A DNA stretch of 64,000 nt from the NCBI RefSeq assembly GCF_024323335.1, contig NC_066584.1, positions 427,080,319 through 427,144,318 of the forward strand, given 5' to 3'. A program made the translations under genes and the position numbers. The notes beneath the pieces were generated by a model. The model was not told the origin of the DNA and made no database searches. It saw only the letters and a list, made by a program, of their open reading frames with translations. Below, piece after piece: positions 1 to 10,272 of this stretch (within the stretch, counting starts at the first letter, position 1; each line of letters begins with the position of its first letter). Origin of the DNA: Lathyrus oleraceus (lineage: Eukaryota > Streptophyta > Magnoliopsida > Fabales > Fabaceae).

Positions 1-430
1 TAGTGAAGTTTATCTAAGCTTGATAGTATTTTAAAGGAAAAGAAGTCAACTTAAGTCTTGGGAAAGTTAGCATAAGACACTTGTGTTCAACTTGAATTAT
101 TATGAAAAGGGTCTGCACATGATTGACAGTTGTGTTTCTAATATTGTCATTATTCACATACAATTAATCAATTAATGCTTGCTTGGGATCTACAATACTT
201 GTTCAACTTCAATTATTTTGAAAATTAGGCAAGAGTAAACCATATCTAAGACACGTCTTCCTATTATACTCTATCATATTTTTCAGTGATAATCAGATAC
301 TCACTTTTTCGACATTTGCATCACTTGCTAATAATCACTTGCTAATCACATTAAAACATGTTAATTCAGTTGATCAAATAGTTAATTCGATTTATGATTA
401 AAATCATGATTAATTTAGTTATATGATTAT
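1..430. repeat. Gene-free repeat stretch related to 8620-8905
   Basis: No gene is supported here. The first 115 bases resemble the stretch 8620-8905: both carry a near-identical block (AGCTTGA.AGTATTTTAAAGG followed by AAAAGAAG) and, further on, the shared words TTGT..TCAA and GAATTATTATG.AAAG, with indels between them. This points to a dispersed or locally duplicated repeat flanking both the left edge of the window and the HPP gene region. Confidence 0.45.
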
Positions 431-1034
431 TACTGACATATAACAGAAAGATTGGAAGGTAAACTTCGATGTTTGCATACATCCATTAATAAAAGAAATA
501 TACAGTGCAGGTGTAACAGAGAAATTGAAAGGACTAACAAAATTCCTAATTGTCTGTCGACTGCGCGCATCGAAGAAGTCGTACGACGGAAATGTTTTAA
601 AGGATTTGCGCAAGTTCGGTGTCCGATATCAGAAGGACTCTTATTATATCTTTTTGTATAGGGAATCTGCCGACGAGTCCAACACACAATTCTGTTGTGA
701 ACTATGGGCTTTTCAAGCCATCCGAGTTTGTTTCAGTCCCCAAAATAGCATTTTAATAATTTTAACAATTTTAACAATTTTAGTTTTATTTTTCATAATT
801 TTAGCAATTTTCGTTTTATTTTTGTTTTTGAATATTTTTAGCATTAGGATTTCTTTTCAGTATTTAAACATTTTTGGGTGTGGTCGTCAAAGTGATCTTT
901 TATCATAATAAAAATAAATAGTTTCTTTATCTTTGGATTATATTGTTTTATCTGACATGTTTGTCGCTTGCAAATTGGTATTTTTGTTCTAGGTTTTGCG
1001 CTTGCATATCCTTTGTGATTCCGAATGTGTTAAG
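430..1034 (+). repeat. Probable LTR or leader of a decayed Ty3/gypsy element
   Basis: This AT-rich, T-tract-rich stretch ends just before a primer-binding-site-like sequence and a gag start, as expected for a 5' LTR. Short ORFs in it have no recognisable domains. A second LTR copy was not found in the window, so the left edge and the LTR identity are inferred from position only. Confidence 0.35.
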
Positions 1035-1050
1035 TGGCATCAGAGTAGGT
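1035..1050 (+). other. PBS-like sequence (initiator-Met tRNA type)
   Basis: TGGCATCAGAGTAGG resembles the common plant retrotransposon primer binding site TGGTATCAGAGC, with two differences. It lies about 35 bases before the gag ATG at 1083. Confidence 0.45.
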
Positions 1051-1082
1051 TTCTCATGTTTCTTTTTGTAGCTTGATCAACC

Positions 1083-1400
1083 ATGATAGATCAACCGATG
1101 ACTAGAGCAGACCTTGAGGGAATTACTGCGACTTTTGCCACGACCCTAGCTGCTTTGACTAAACGGATGTAGACTTTAACAAAACAGGTGAACAACGCCA
1201 ACAAAAAATAGACTGGAGAGGGGAACATATTAGGGTTCCGCAGGGAGGAAACAATCGTGTTGTTATTACTGAAAATTCTAGTTCTGAAGAAGAAGAATTC
1301 AACGAGGAAGAGATAGTTGATCATGGAAATCGACATAACCATGACTATTGAATGAAGACTGATATTCCATTATTCTACGGAATGATAGGAGTGGAGGAGT
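1083..1400 (+). pseudogene. Ty3/gypsy gag fragment, N-terminal part
   Basis: Starting at ATG 1083 the translation begins MIDQPMTRADLEGI and, after stops and frame changes, reads an acidic stretch (SSSEEEEFNEEE) followed by a DIPLFYG..GVEEFL motif. That motif is the start of the conserved plant Ty3/gypsy gag domain. The reading is cut at about 1400, where the LTR-like repeat of the next element begins. Stops and frameshifts make it non-functional. The lineage is uncertain; a chromovirus-type gag is my best reading. Confidence 0.55.
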
Positions 1401-1956
1401 TTCTGGCGAGTTGTTACTTCGCTTGGCGAGCAACCTTTATTGACCCTGAAGTATCTGTCAACTCAACATCTTAAATCACCTTGTCTCTCTTAGCGAGAAA
1501 GAGGCTCTCCTGACAAGCTTCCTCGTTGCAGCCTCGCCTGGCGAGAATGGAACATTTTGATTCTGAAAAGTCTCTGACTTGTCTTGCTTGGTGCTCACTG
1601 AAGTTTCACTGGGCGAGATGGGTCGCCTGAGGCTCGCCTGGCAAGAATGATGATTTTTTCTTCTGTTTCTCCATGTACGAGCCTCGTTATTGGTTTGTTG
1701 GACTAGCTTTCGCCTGGGCCTCGCTAGATGCTCGCCTGGCGAACATGCAGGATCTCTTCTTTCTTGATTTGTGTTCTAATCATGGTTAATTGTGGAAATT
1801 CATGCACAATACCAAAGAAATCACAAAGCATAAAGATTATATGTTTCAAACTTAATCATATTCAATATTTGGGGATATCAATGGTAGAAAACGGTAATTC
1901 AAGTCAATAAGTGGCAAGATTTAATGCGGTCAAATACCATCTTTTGGTACTTATCA
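1400..1956 (-). repeat. LTR copy (3' LTR on minus strand)
   Basis: Related to 6030-6552 along its length; shared words include CTCG.CTGGCGAG.., GTTAATTGTGGAAATTC and GCGGTCAAATACCATC. Read on the minus strand it begins TGATAAGTACCAAAAGATGG, the expected TG start. The short plus-strand ORF at 1728-1910 lies inside the LTR and has a counterpart in the other copy, so it is not treated as a gene. Confidence 0.6.
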
Positions 1957-1975
1957 AATTCTCCCCAACTTTTCA
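1957..1975 (-). other. Polypurine tract
   Basis: On the minus strand AAAAGTTGGGGAGAATT lies directly against the TGATAAG start of the LTR copy at 1956, which is where the plus-strand primer of an LTR retrotransposon sits. Confidence 0.55.
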
Positions 1976-3540
1976 AACACAAGAAGTTTTCACCAAGCTC
2001 CATGATCAACAATACTTTTCAAACAAATGAAGAAAACGTATGGTTCAAATGTAGAATGCACATGTGAATGTTATGTTTATTACTTTTCTAGAATCAAAAC
2101 ACGAATATGAATTAAGTTCTAAACAAAATTTTCATGTCATACATTATAAATCAATAGCATAATTCTACTTGAATCACCCTAACACACTTCTTCATAAAAT
2201 GGATGACGAACTTTGAATTCAATCATGCGGGAAGTGAACTCTTACCCAATAACATTGCTAACATCTTAATCAATTCATGTATTCATCTAAGTAATTCACT
2301 TTGAAATCACGAAAGAATAGATCACTAAGGACTTTTCCATGGTTGTAACTTGGTCGAGTTTCAAAAGGAAAGGTCATTTATAAGGTTATTGAAACAAGAA
2401 TGGTCAAAGTTAATGAAGATCATCTCAAAGTTGTATATTATCCACCCTTTCATTTTCTTATTTTCTTTCCATCCCTCAAGATATTTTGATGCAACAATGT
2501 GATCATTTATTTTCCTTTCTTTCATTTCCTTTCTCTCCTTTCCTTTCCTTTCTTTTTCTTTCTCTTTTCTTTTTTTTATTGCATTTTTCTTTTCCTTTGT
2601 TCAGTTTTCTTATTTTTCTTGTCCATGAAGCAACTTTCCCCCAACTTAATCAACTCCCACTTTCCTTTTAAAAAAATAAATACTTTTCATTATTGGCAAG
2701 TAACATTAATTAAGACTAATTTAAGGGTTTGCTTTCAAGGAAAAATTAGAATGGATCAATTATGAACTTTTTGATTTTTGGATAAAAGACAACAAGTTCA
2801 CCAAGTGGTTTACTTAGTGATTTGTTTGAGTTCAAAATTGATTCGTTCATGACTTTTTCGCTCAAAGGGATTTACAAATACTCAATCATTCACATGGTAG
2901 GAAATAACCATTTTTTGTTTGGTGGTTCTCTCAACATCAACAATTGCCTTTATCCTTTCTATGCTCTCATAACTTTCAAAATAAATGCAAGATTTAACAT
3001 GAATTGGATGAGTTAAAAAAAGAATCACCAGTCAACTTGAGCATATAAGTGAACAATTGACGGTTTCCTCACAATTTTTGGTTTAGACCTAAGTGATTCA
3101 AGCATGAAACATTTTTTTGCAAAATGATGCATGAAATGATTTTATATGAACACAAAGTTCAAGTTCACGCTAACATTCTAGAAAGCAATAAACATGTATC
3201 CTGCTTGTGTGCAACTCATCCAAAATTCTTATCATCACCACTACATTTTTGTTGATTTTCTTGAAACTTGATTGAGTCTTCTTTTCTTCTTCAAGGAAAT
3301 TAGACAAATCTTGAAAACAAACACAGAAAGCACAATTTAAACAAAATTATTAAACAAGCTTATTTAAACAACAAACTAATTATAAAGAACCAAAATCCAA
3401 AATTTATGGTAAAAACACCAACAAAATATCCCACATTAAAACAAACAGTGTGATCATTATAAGATAAAATGAATAAGAAAGCAATAAGATATATCATGTA
3501 AATGACTGAAAGCTTTTAAAAACATCACTCACTTATTGCA
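1976..3540. other. Non-coding interior of the Athila-like element
   Basis: No coding similarity was recognised on either strand. It includes a pyrimidine-rich low-complexity run at about 2500-2590 (purine-rich on the element's sense strand). Short ORFs at 2486-3016 are low-complexity or chance frames. Confidence 0.5.
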
Positions 3541-3559
3541 AGCTTTCTTTTCGGTCATC

Positions 3560-4284
3560 CACATTTTAATCAACCATTTTCTCATCTGATTCTTCACTTG
3601 ATCATGTCTTTGTTTCCTCATATCCTTCTTCTTCATTATCAGCAGTTGTTGCCTGCCCTTAGTTACCTTGCCTGTCCTCAAGCCAGTTAATATGTGCCTG
3701 GAACGCTCCTGGTTCCATCACTTGTTGCTTGCCTCCTCAGGTCTCCCCATCCGCAACTAAAGTCTATACATAGAATCCTGCCTAAAGATAAAAGCTCTAT
3801 GGTTGGACTCATTTTGGTCCCGAGTATGAGAAAAAGAAACTCTCATCCTTAGGTCCCAATCACTAAAACCATTATTAGTTGTATCTTGAGGGGTTATAGG
3901 TGTCAGCCAGGTTCCTCTAGTTCTCCTACGGGTACAATACCTAGAGATATATGCATCATTAATATGTCATGTGATAGTCTTGTGAACGTACCGTGGTAAA
4001 GCCATGCTTGTGCTCATTCACAATCCTATGATTAAACTAGGGTATACCAGAGGGCATGGAGGTTTTTCTCCTAGTTGACGACCATTTTCCACCACTATAT
4101 TGAGTTCATTAGCTATAATGCGAGCCACATCCACATGTCTTCCCTTTACAAGGTGAAATAGAAGCTTTGCAGTGTTCAAGGTGAAGGTAGAAGTATGGAT
4201 ATTAGGTATGATATTATGCAGGATTAGAAGGAGAAAAACTTCCGCAACTGGAGATAGGTCATCTCTCTGATATCTAATGGGCAC
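3560..4284 (-). pseudogene. Athila-associated ORF with putative plant transposon-type domain
   Basis: From 4284 down to 4018 the minus strand encodes an open 88-residue stretch starting MPIRYQRDDLSPVAEVFL. Its pattern (..LLLILHNIIPNIHTSTFT.. then ..GRHVDVARIIANEL..) matches the family of proteins of unknown function found in Athila and SIRE elements as an extra or envelope-like ORF. Below 4018 the frame is broken but a basic, lysine-rich tail can be followed to about 3560. Its role is not established. Assignment is by pattern only. Confidence 0.5.
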
Positions 4285-4539
4285 TCATTTTCTTTTCTTT
4301 TCATTTCTTCTGATTTTTCTATTTTTGTTCATCACTCATTTTTTCTCATTCCTTTCTCTTTCATTTTCAACTAATGCTTCTTTATTCTTTTGTTCTTCTT
4401 ACTGCTCCTAACTTTCTTTTATCTATCCCTCTTATTTTTCAACCACAACTCTTTCTTTTTCTAGATTTTTATCGACTCCAGTTTCAATCATTCTACCGCT
4501 CTCAGTTGTAATTGCTATACAATGCCCTCTTGGATTGGT

Positions 4540-5640
4540 TTGCATGTTGGCGGTGAAGGTTCCTCCTTGTTAATCAACTAATTGTTTTGCAATTTGCCCA
4601 ACTTGCATTTCAAGATTATTTATCGAAGCATCTATATTTTTCTGATTCGCAATTGATATTTGCATAAACTAATTCAAGGTGTCTTCCAATTTTTGAAGTT
4701 TTGTCCGGCTGTGGAAGATTTTTTATTGTAATTCTGATAAGGATTCATCATGTTCGATGGTCGTGTATCTTGTCTCCAACCTTGACCATAACTCGTGTTG
4801 TTTCCACATTAATAACCCTGATTACCTTGATATGGTGCCTGCTTCTGTTGTTGATTCCCTATATAACTCACTTCTCCACCAGCTGGAGGACAAATGCCAG
4901 TAGGATGGTCACCTGTTCAATGTTCGTAAAAAGTGATTTGTTCAAGTTTACTAGGTATCTGCTACATCTTCTTGAATTTTTGTGGAACTTTAGAAAGTTG
5001 CTTGTGGAGTTCTTCCACTGTTTGAGTAAGTAGCTTATTCTGAGCCAAAATCACATCATTCATTCCTAACTCGAGAATACCAACTTTTCGTTATGATGCA
5101 CCTATGCTATAGTGAACTTGATGGTCTTTCAGTTACATTCGATCAATGATGGCTATTGCATCCTTTACACTATTAGACATTAAGGAATCACATGTTGTTG
5201 CATCTAACAAAAGTTTGGGATGCGCCTGAAGTCTGTTGCAGAAAATTTGAAGTTGTGTAATATCATCGAAACCATGACTATGACACTTCCTCAACATAGA
5301 ATTGTAACGCTCTCATGCTTCACAAAGAGTTTCTATGGAACCTTAAGCAAACACGAAAATTGGGGTCTTTGCATCCATGAACTTGTTGTGCGGAAAGAAC
5401 CGATTAAGAAACTTTTCTTCAAAAATATTTCAGTTGGTCATGATTTATGTTGGTTGGTGTAGATACCGATCCTTAGCTTTATCAATCAAAGAATGAGGAA
5501 ATATTCTCATAAATACAGATTCATCTTCTTCTTTAGAAGCTCCAAGTGTACCGGTTAATTCACAGAATTTGGTGATATGAGTGTAAGGATCTTCATGATC
5601 AAGACCGGCGAAAGGATTCAAATAAATAATCTGAAGTAAT
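4540..5640 (-). pseudogene. Athila-type gag, degenerate
   Basis: On the minus strand, starting near 5640, the translation contains the motifs typical of Athila capsid: NPFAGLDHEDPYTHI, IFPHSLIDKAKDRYL, NRFFPHNKFMDAKT, EAWERYNSMLRKCHSHG and a basic glutamine-rich tail after SYIGNQQQKQAPYQ. Gag would form the virus-like particle core. In-frame stops occur at several places (for example after HQPT and after FVFA), so no full protein can be made. The plus-strand ORFs at 4701-5462 are shadows of this reading. Confidence 0.75.
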
Positions 5641-5689
5641 CATGTCTTCAATATGGTAGCATTAAGATTCAATACTATGGTGAATATTA

Positions 5690-6030
5690 AACCTAAACCT
5701 ATGTCTAGAGTTTAGCATCTAACATATGATTATCCTAGATCAAGATTCGAAGAGTATTTCTCAATAACGGTTCGAATCTATAAGTTAAACAAGGATAACA
5801 TCAATATCAATAAATAACTAATTCATATATAACACCATGATCATAATAAATACATACGACATCGATGGATTATACCCAATCTCAACAAGAGAGAGATTTA
5901 GCTAATCATAATAGTTTTTATTACAAATGAGAAGAAATAAAGATGGATGAGCATCAATGATGATTTCCCAATGATTGATGCGTATCCAACTCGTATTCTT
6001 CAAGTTCTACTCTTCTCTTTGTCTCTCTCT
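5690..6030. other. 5' leader of the Athila-like element; no gene seen
   Basis: This AT-rich stretch lies between the gag reading and the inner edge of the right LTR copy. A recognisable primer binding site was not found, so the exact inner LTR edge is unresolved. Confidence 0.4.
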
Positions 6031-6552
6031 GTCGAGTTGTTGCCTCGTCTGGTGAGCAACGTTTCTTCACCCTTAAGTATTCTAACTCAACATGTCAAAC
6101 CACCTTGTCTCGCATGGAGAGAAAAATGCTTGAATGTCGATCTTCCTCGCTGCAGTCTCGTCTAGCAAGAATGGAACATTTTAATTCTAGAAAGTCTCTA
6201 AGTTGTCACGCTTGGTGCTCACTGAACTTTCGATGGGCGAGATGGATCACTTTTTCTTCTATTTGTCCACGCCTAAGCCTCGGTGTTAGCTTGTTGGGCG
6301 AGCTTTCTCCTGGGCCTCGCTAGAAGTTCGTCTGGCGTACATGTGAGATCTTTTCTTTCTTGCTTTGTGTTCCAGTCTTGGTTAATTGTGGAAATTCCTA
6401 CACAATAACAAAGAAATCACAAAGCACAACACTTATATGTTTCAAACTTAAAACTAATCAATATTTAGGAATATCAATGGTAGAAAATGGTTATTCGAGT
6501 CAACAAGTGCCAAGATTTAATGCGGTCAAATACCATCTTTTGGCACTTATCA
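6030..6552 (-). repeat. LTR copy (5' LTR on minus strand)
   Basis: Second copy of the block at 1400-1956; on the minus strand it starts TGATAAGTGCCAAAAGATGG at 6552. Divergence between the copies is substantial (frequent substitutions and a deletion around 6250), suggesting an old insertion. Confidence 0.6.
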
Positions 6553-6566
6553 ATAATGCATGAATT

Positions 6567-7400
6567 TTAAAAGAATGTGACATTGCTATTTAGATCAGTG
6601 GTTAACTTCGAGATTAAGAATAAATTAAAGTAAAATTGAGGTATATAAAGAACATTTTGAAGATATATATTCTTGGTGAATAGATATTTCCAACATAATG
6701 TGCAATTATTTTGTGTCCATTTGGAAAAGTTATAGGCATATGTTTGTTTCGTGAATTGTATGAAAAAATCTAATAAAAGCACACACATGGTCCGATGCAC
6801 CGGAATCTAGTATATATAATGTATTTTTATGAAAAGGGTACTTGTTTTGGAGATGTTAGATGTGACCTGTGAGAAAAGGCTTGTGGTTGTCTTTCTTGTG
6901 ATCATCTTTGGAATCTTGATGGAGTTGGCCTCTTGTCTTGTACCCTAGGGGAAATTCATGCTTGAAATAATAGTTTTCAACTGTGTGAGCTTTTTTTTTT
7001 TTTTCTATAATGACTGCAGAGCATGAAGTTCCTTGATAGCCATATGCTTTTTCCCCTGCCTTGATTGTCGTTGGCGTTATCTTTGGAGAAGCTTGAATTC
7101 TGAGAAGAAATAATGGTATAAACAATAAGAGAAGCAGGAATTGCATGAGGCTGAGGATCTTGCTGAATAACCATTGAATTAGTGTTGTTGAGAGAAGGAA
7201 GAGAATGTTATTAAGACCTTTGAGGAAACATGTAATGTACTCCAAATATTTGAATTTTTGCACATATAGACTAAAGGAGCTAGAACATATTAGAGAACAT
7301 GTGCAAGAAGGGGTGGGACGAATGGATTCAAGTTTATCGTAGGATGAATTTATGACATGAAATCTCAAACTTTGAATGTCAAGTACTTGGACTAGAAAAA
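6567..7400 (-). pseudogene. Copia gag / protease / pre-integrase fragment
   Basis: On the minus strand, from high to low coordinates, there is a gag C-terminal part (..FLKGLNN.. and a spacer), a zinc-knuckle remnant (HTVENYYFKHEFPLGYKT), the protease active-site block ILDSGASDHV at about 6816-6785, and the conserved segment NVLYIPQFYFNLFLISKL before the pre-integrase domain. Several frameshifts separate these blocks. It is a truncated Ty1/Copia remnant with no LTRs recognised next to it. Confidence 0.7.
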
Positions 7401-7489
7401 ACAAAAGCAAAAAAGATAGTAATTGGTTAATGATTTGTACATGGGATTGGAAACAGAGCAAAAATAAGTGAGAAGTTTTCAACACACAA

Positions 7490-7495
7490 TTTATT
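7490..7495 (-). terminator. Possible poly(A) signal of the HPP gene
   Basis: AATAAA on the minus strand, about 75 bases past the stop codon of the HPP gene. Plant signals are loose, so this is suggestive only. Confidence 0.4.
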
Positions 7496-7570
7496 TTATA
7501 GGTAAAATGTTAGTGGTTACTTTCTTAAACAAACACAAATACAATAACTTTTTATCATAGTACAGAAAAC

Positions 7571-8180
7571 TTAGATGATGACACAGCTATTAGGATCCTC
7601 TTCAACGCTAACAACACCGTAATAAGGATTATATTGTGGTTTCATCTGATGATTATAATAAGCATGTGTTCCATAGAACATGAATGGATCAATAATATTT
7701 ATTTTTGTTGAATCTTTCTTATCATCTTCCTTCTTTTTAGGTTCTTCTTTCTTTTCCTCTTTAGCTGCTCCAACGGAGATGATTTCAGCATGACAAAACT
7801 TTCTTAGCTTGGCCACTACTTTTACTGCATCAACATCTCCAATAAAGGTTAGTTTCTTGTCTTTCATGTCCATTGAAACAGATTCAACCCCTGCAATAAT
7901 ATTACAAATAAAATCTCAGTATATATATCACTAAAACAATTCAATTCAATATAATTTCATTTCATTAAACAAACAAAAAGCATAATTCCAATAAATTAAA
8001 TACCTGAAATGCCAGAGACAGCTCTCATAGCTTTTTGCTTGATTTTGTCTTCATGTATCTCCAACTTTAACACTACTTTCTGTCACACAAAAATTAACTA
8101 GTTGTTAGGATTGAAAATTCATGGTTGAACTTTTGCATAAGAAATGCAAATAATCAGGTTTAGCTATTACTGACCTTCAT
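7571..8180 (-). CDS. Heavy-metal-associated (iso)prenylated plant protein, HIPP/HPP type, three exons
   Basis: Exons on the minus strand are 8175-8180, 8004-8079 and 7571-7890, giving 402 bases and 133 residues. Each intron has GT..AG ends and the frame holds across both junctions. The very short first exon (ATGAAG then GTCAG) is typical of this family. Residues 1 to about 68 form a ferredoxin-like HMA fold pattern (KKVVLKLEIHEDKIKQKA then GVESVSMDMKDKKLTFIGD). A Lys/Glu-rich linker follows (69-90), then a Tyr/Pro/Asn-rich tail and the C-terminal CVII, a CaaX box for isoprenylation and membrane attachment. The usual CxxC metal site is absent: the loop reads EIHEDKIK. It may therefore not bind metal in the canonical way. 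This is the only intact host gene in the window. It lies between a Copia gag remnant and a Copia/CACTA nest. Confidence 0.88.
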
Positions 8181-8300
8181 TGTTATGGAACTAAGGTAGA
8201 AGAAGTCTTGATGCAAATTGCAGTAGAATATAGAGATGCAGTGAAGATATGGTAGTTCAAATTGAAACTAAGTTATGAAGTAAAGATCATTGTTGGAGGC

Positions 8301-8308
8301 TTTTTATA
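8301..8308 (-). promoter_or_regulatory. TATA box of the HPP gene
   Basis: TATAAAAA on the minus strand, about 120 bases upstream of the HPP start codon, leaving room for a leader of roughly 90 bases. Confidence 0.6.
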
Positions 8309-8309
8309 A

Positions 8310-9019
8310 TAATGAAGGAAGAGTTGATGTAAGAGGCAGGTCAACCCAACTAAGTCACGGCAAATAGTGTGTTGTTTTCTACGAAACTTAAGCAGCAGAT
8401 ATAAAGGACTTTTTCCGATATACCGTTACTTCGTGGAAAACTGGAACCTACATAATACAAATTCATGTGGGAAACTTATTATTTTAGATATGACTGGTTC
8501 TACGGTGACTTGAATTGATTTTATTGGATCATAAAAAATTAAAACAAAAATTAGTATCGTACAAAATCTAACATTCATTGATACTGACTTTGGTCGGACA
8601 GATGCTACAAGGATTGGTGTAGTCAAGCTTATCTAAGCTTTAAGGTTTTTTTAATTTATTTATAAATTATGTATTCTCTTTGCGCAACTACATGAGTATG
8701 GTTAGGTTCGAATCTAGGATCTTTGATTAAGGTAGAAAAGACTTCAACCATCTCAATCAAGTGTTTTTGAATAGCTTGAAGGTATTTTAAAGGAAAAGAA
8801 GACCACGTATAGGACTAATTCAGAATGAAAGAGAAAAAAGTTAACTTATGTCATTTAGTATAACATACTTGTACTCAATATGAATTATTATGTAAAGTGT
8901 TTTCTCTGGGAATCAGAAATGGATATGGTTGGAAAATTGATGATCTTGAATGATGACCCCGATCTCTTTTACGGCGGTGCGGAACGGACTTGTATGGTTA
9001 GTACTCTAATGCCCATGTC
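8310..9019. other. Intergenic; no gene recognised
   Basis: It contains the repeat related to 1-115 (8620-8905). The segment 8906-9019 would have been contiguous with 18775 onward before the Copia element inserted. A small ORF starting at 8880 has no recognised domain. Confidence 0.45.
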
Positions 9020-9024
9020 AGTTC
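9020..9024. other. Target-site duplication AGTTC, left
   Basis: AGTTC directly precedes the left LTR end (TGCTGGTGCA) and is repeated at 18770-18774 after the right LTR end (TTCTAACA). Confidence 0.8.
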
Positions 9025-9098
9025 TGCTGGTGCATAAGGTTATATTGATGAACAATAGAAATAAGAAAGAGAAGAGAGAATAATAACAAACTTCCCCT
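9025..9098 (-). repeat. Copia 3' LTR, distal part (split by CACTA)
   Basis: Matches 18506-18579 (TGGTGCATAA.G, ATTGATGAACAAT.GAAATAAG) and continues at 15132 after the CACTA element. Confidence 0.8.
9096..9098. other. CACTA target-site duplication CCT, left
   Basis: CCT precedes CACTACGCCAAA and is repeated at 15129-15131 after TTTGGCGTAGTG. Confidence 0.85.
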
Positions 9099-9119
9099 CA
9101 CTACGCCAAAAACTGGAAT

Positions 9120-9830
9120 AGACAGCGCACCTTAGAGGGCGCTTTCTTAAAGAAGCGCACTCTAAAGTGAAGAGAAAAATAAGGAGGAATAGACAGCGCA
9201 CTTTAGAGGACGCTTTTGAAACAAAGCGCCCTCTAAAGTGAAGCAAAAAAATAATGAGGAAATGGAGGGACACCAATAGAGGGCGCGTTTATGAAAGCGC
9301 CCTCTAAGGGTACCCTTAGAGGGCGCTTTTAAAAAAGCGCTCTCTAAGTCCATGTACAACAACGCACTTTAGAGAGCGCTTGTGTAACAAAACGCCCTCT
9401 AAAGTGAAGCGAAAAAATAATGAGGAAATGGAGGGACAACAATAGAGGGCGCGTTTATGAAAGCGCCCTCTAAGGATACCCTTAGAGGGCGCTTTTAAAA
9501 AAGCGCTCTCTAAATCCATGTACAACAGCGCACTTTAGAGAGCGCTTGTGTAACAAAGCGCCCTCTAAAGTGAAGCGAAAAAATAATGAGGAAATGGAGG
9601 GACAACAATAGAGGGCGCGTTTACGCAAGCGCCCTCTAAGGATACCCTTAGAGGGCGCTTCTAAGGAAGCGCTCTCTAAGTCCATGTACAACAACGCACT
9701 TTAGAGGGCGCTTTATTACAAAAGCGTTGTCTAAAGTGAAGCGAAAAAATAAGGAGCAATAGACAGCGCACCTTAGAGGGCGCTTTTTTTCCACAAGCGC
9801 CCTCTAAGGTCCCGTTTAGTAAACATTAAA
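9120..9830. repeat. Left subterminal repeat array of CACTA, with 166-bp tandem units
   Basis: The words TAGAGGGCGC and GCGCCCTCTA occur many times in alternating orientation. A higher-order unit beginning ATAATGAGGAAATGGAGG starts at 9251, 9417 and 9583, a period of exactly 166 bases. Such arrays are where the element's DNA-binding transposition protein docks in En/Spm elements. Minus-strand ORFs here are translations of the repeat and are not genes. Confidence 0.85.
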
Positions 9831-9958
9831 ATTATAACATACTGCGCGTTTTGTTATTTCACTCTCTGTTATTTTCGTTCTTTTTCACGTTAGGGTTCTA
9901 AGGCGTTCTCCTTCCACCTCTGTTAGATCTACGACGTTTCCTCCTTCTGGCACCAAAG

Positions 9959-10270
9959 GTACGTTTGTTTCGTTTTAGCTTTGCCCTATTTCTTGCTTTG
10001 TTTTAGCTTTGCCCCATTTCAGTTTTTTGTTATTGTTGTCTATGCGTTGTCTATGCTACGTTTGTTTCAACCTGTAAAGTTTCAATATTCATAGTCATTT
10101 TAAATTTGATAGCGCATGCGTTAAATTTCAAGCCCTACGTTTGTTTGGGTTTATTAGGCAATTTCAAGCCCTATGAATATCTAATTTTGTGTCAACACCA
10201 ATATCATTAGAAACCTAGGTCCGAATGTGTTTGAACTCTTCTGAAATTGTTTTTTGTTTATTCTAATTAG
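9959..10270 (+). other. Probable intron in the 5' leader of the transposase gene
   Basis: Donor AAAG|GTACGT at 9958/9959 and acceptor CTAATTAG ending at 10270 bracket a T-rich stretch just before ATG 10273. Leader introns are common in plant transposase genes. Inferred from splice-site pattern only. Confidence 0.45.
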
Positions 10271-10272
10271 TA

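Larger units (their letters stand above)
1400..6552 (-). mobile_element. Athila-like LTR retrotransposon, deleted derivative
   Basis: Two related copies of a GC-richer block (1400-1956 and 6030-6552) bound a region that contains, on the minus strand, an Athila-type gag and a downstream plant-transposon-type ORF. The order LTR, gag, ORF, polypurine tract, LTR is consistent with the minus strand. No RT, RNase H or integrase is visible between them, so this is a non-autonomous deletion product. No matching target-site duplication was found at the outer edges, and the flanks differ (gypsy gag at left, Copia gag at right), so one edge has probably been lost. Confidence 0.6.

Noticed and set aside
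1728..1910. Small ORF with a counterpart at 6360-6563
   Set aside because: Both lie inside the paired LTR-like repeats and have no domain or conserved start context beyond the repeat itself.
8426..8626. Minus-strand ORF upstream of the HPP gene
   Set aside because: No recognisable domain, intergenic position and no supporting splice or promoter signals.
9040..9694. Four minus-strand ORFs of about 70 residues with related sequences
   Set aside because: They are translations of the 166-bp subterminal repeat units, not a gene family.
9120..9830. Regularly spaced inverted repeats resembling a CRISPR array
   Set aside because: The spacing and inverted word pairs are typical CACTA subterminal repeats; the context is plant nuclear DNA with TIRs and a TSD, and there are no unique spacers of constant length.
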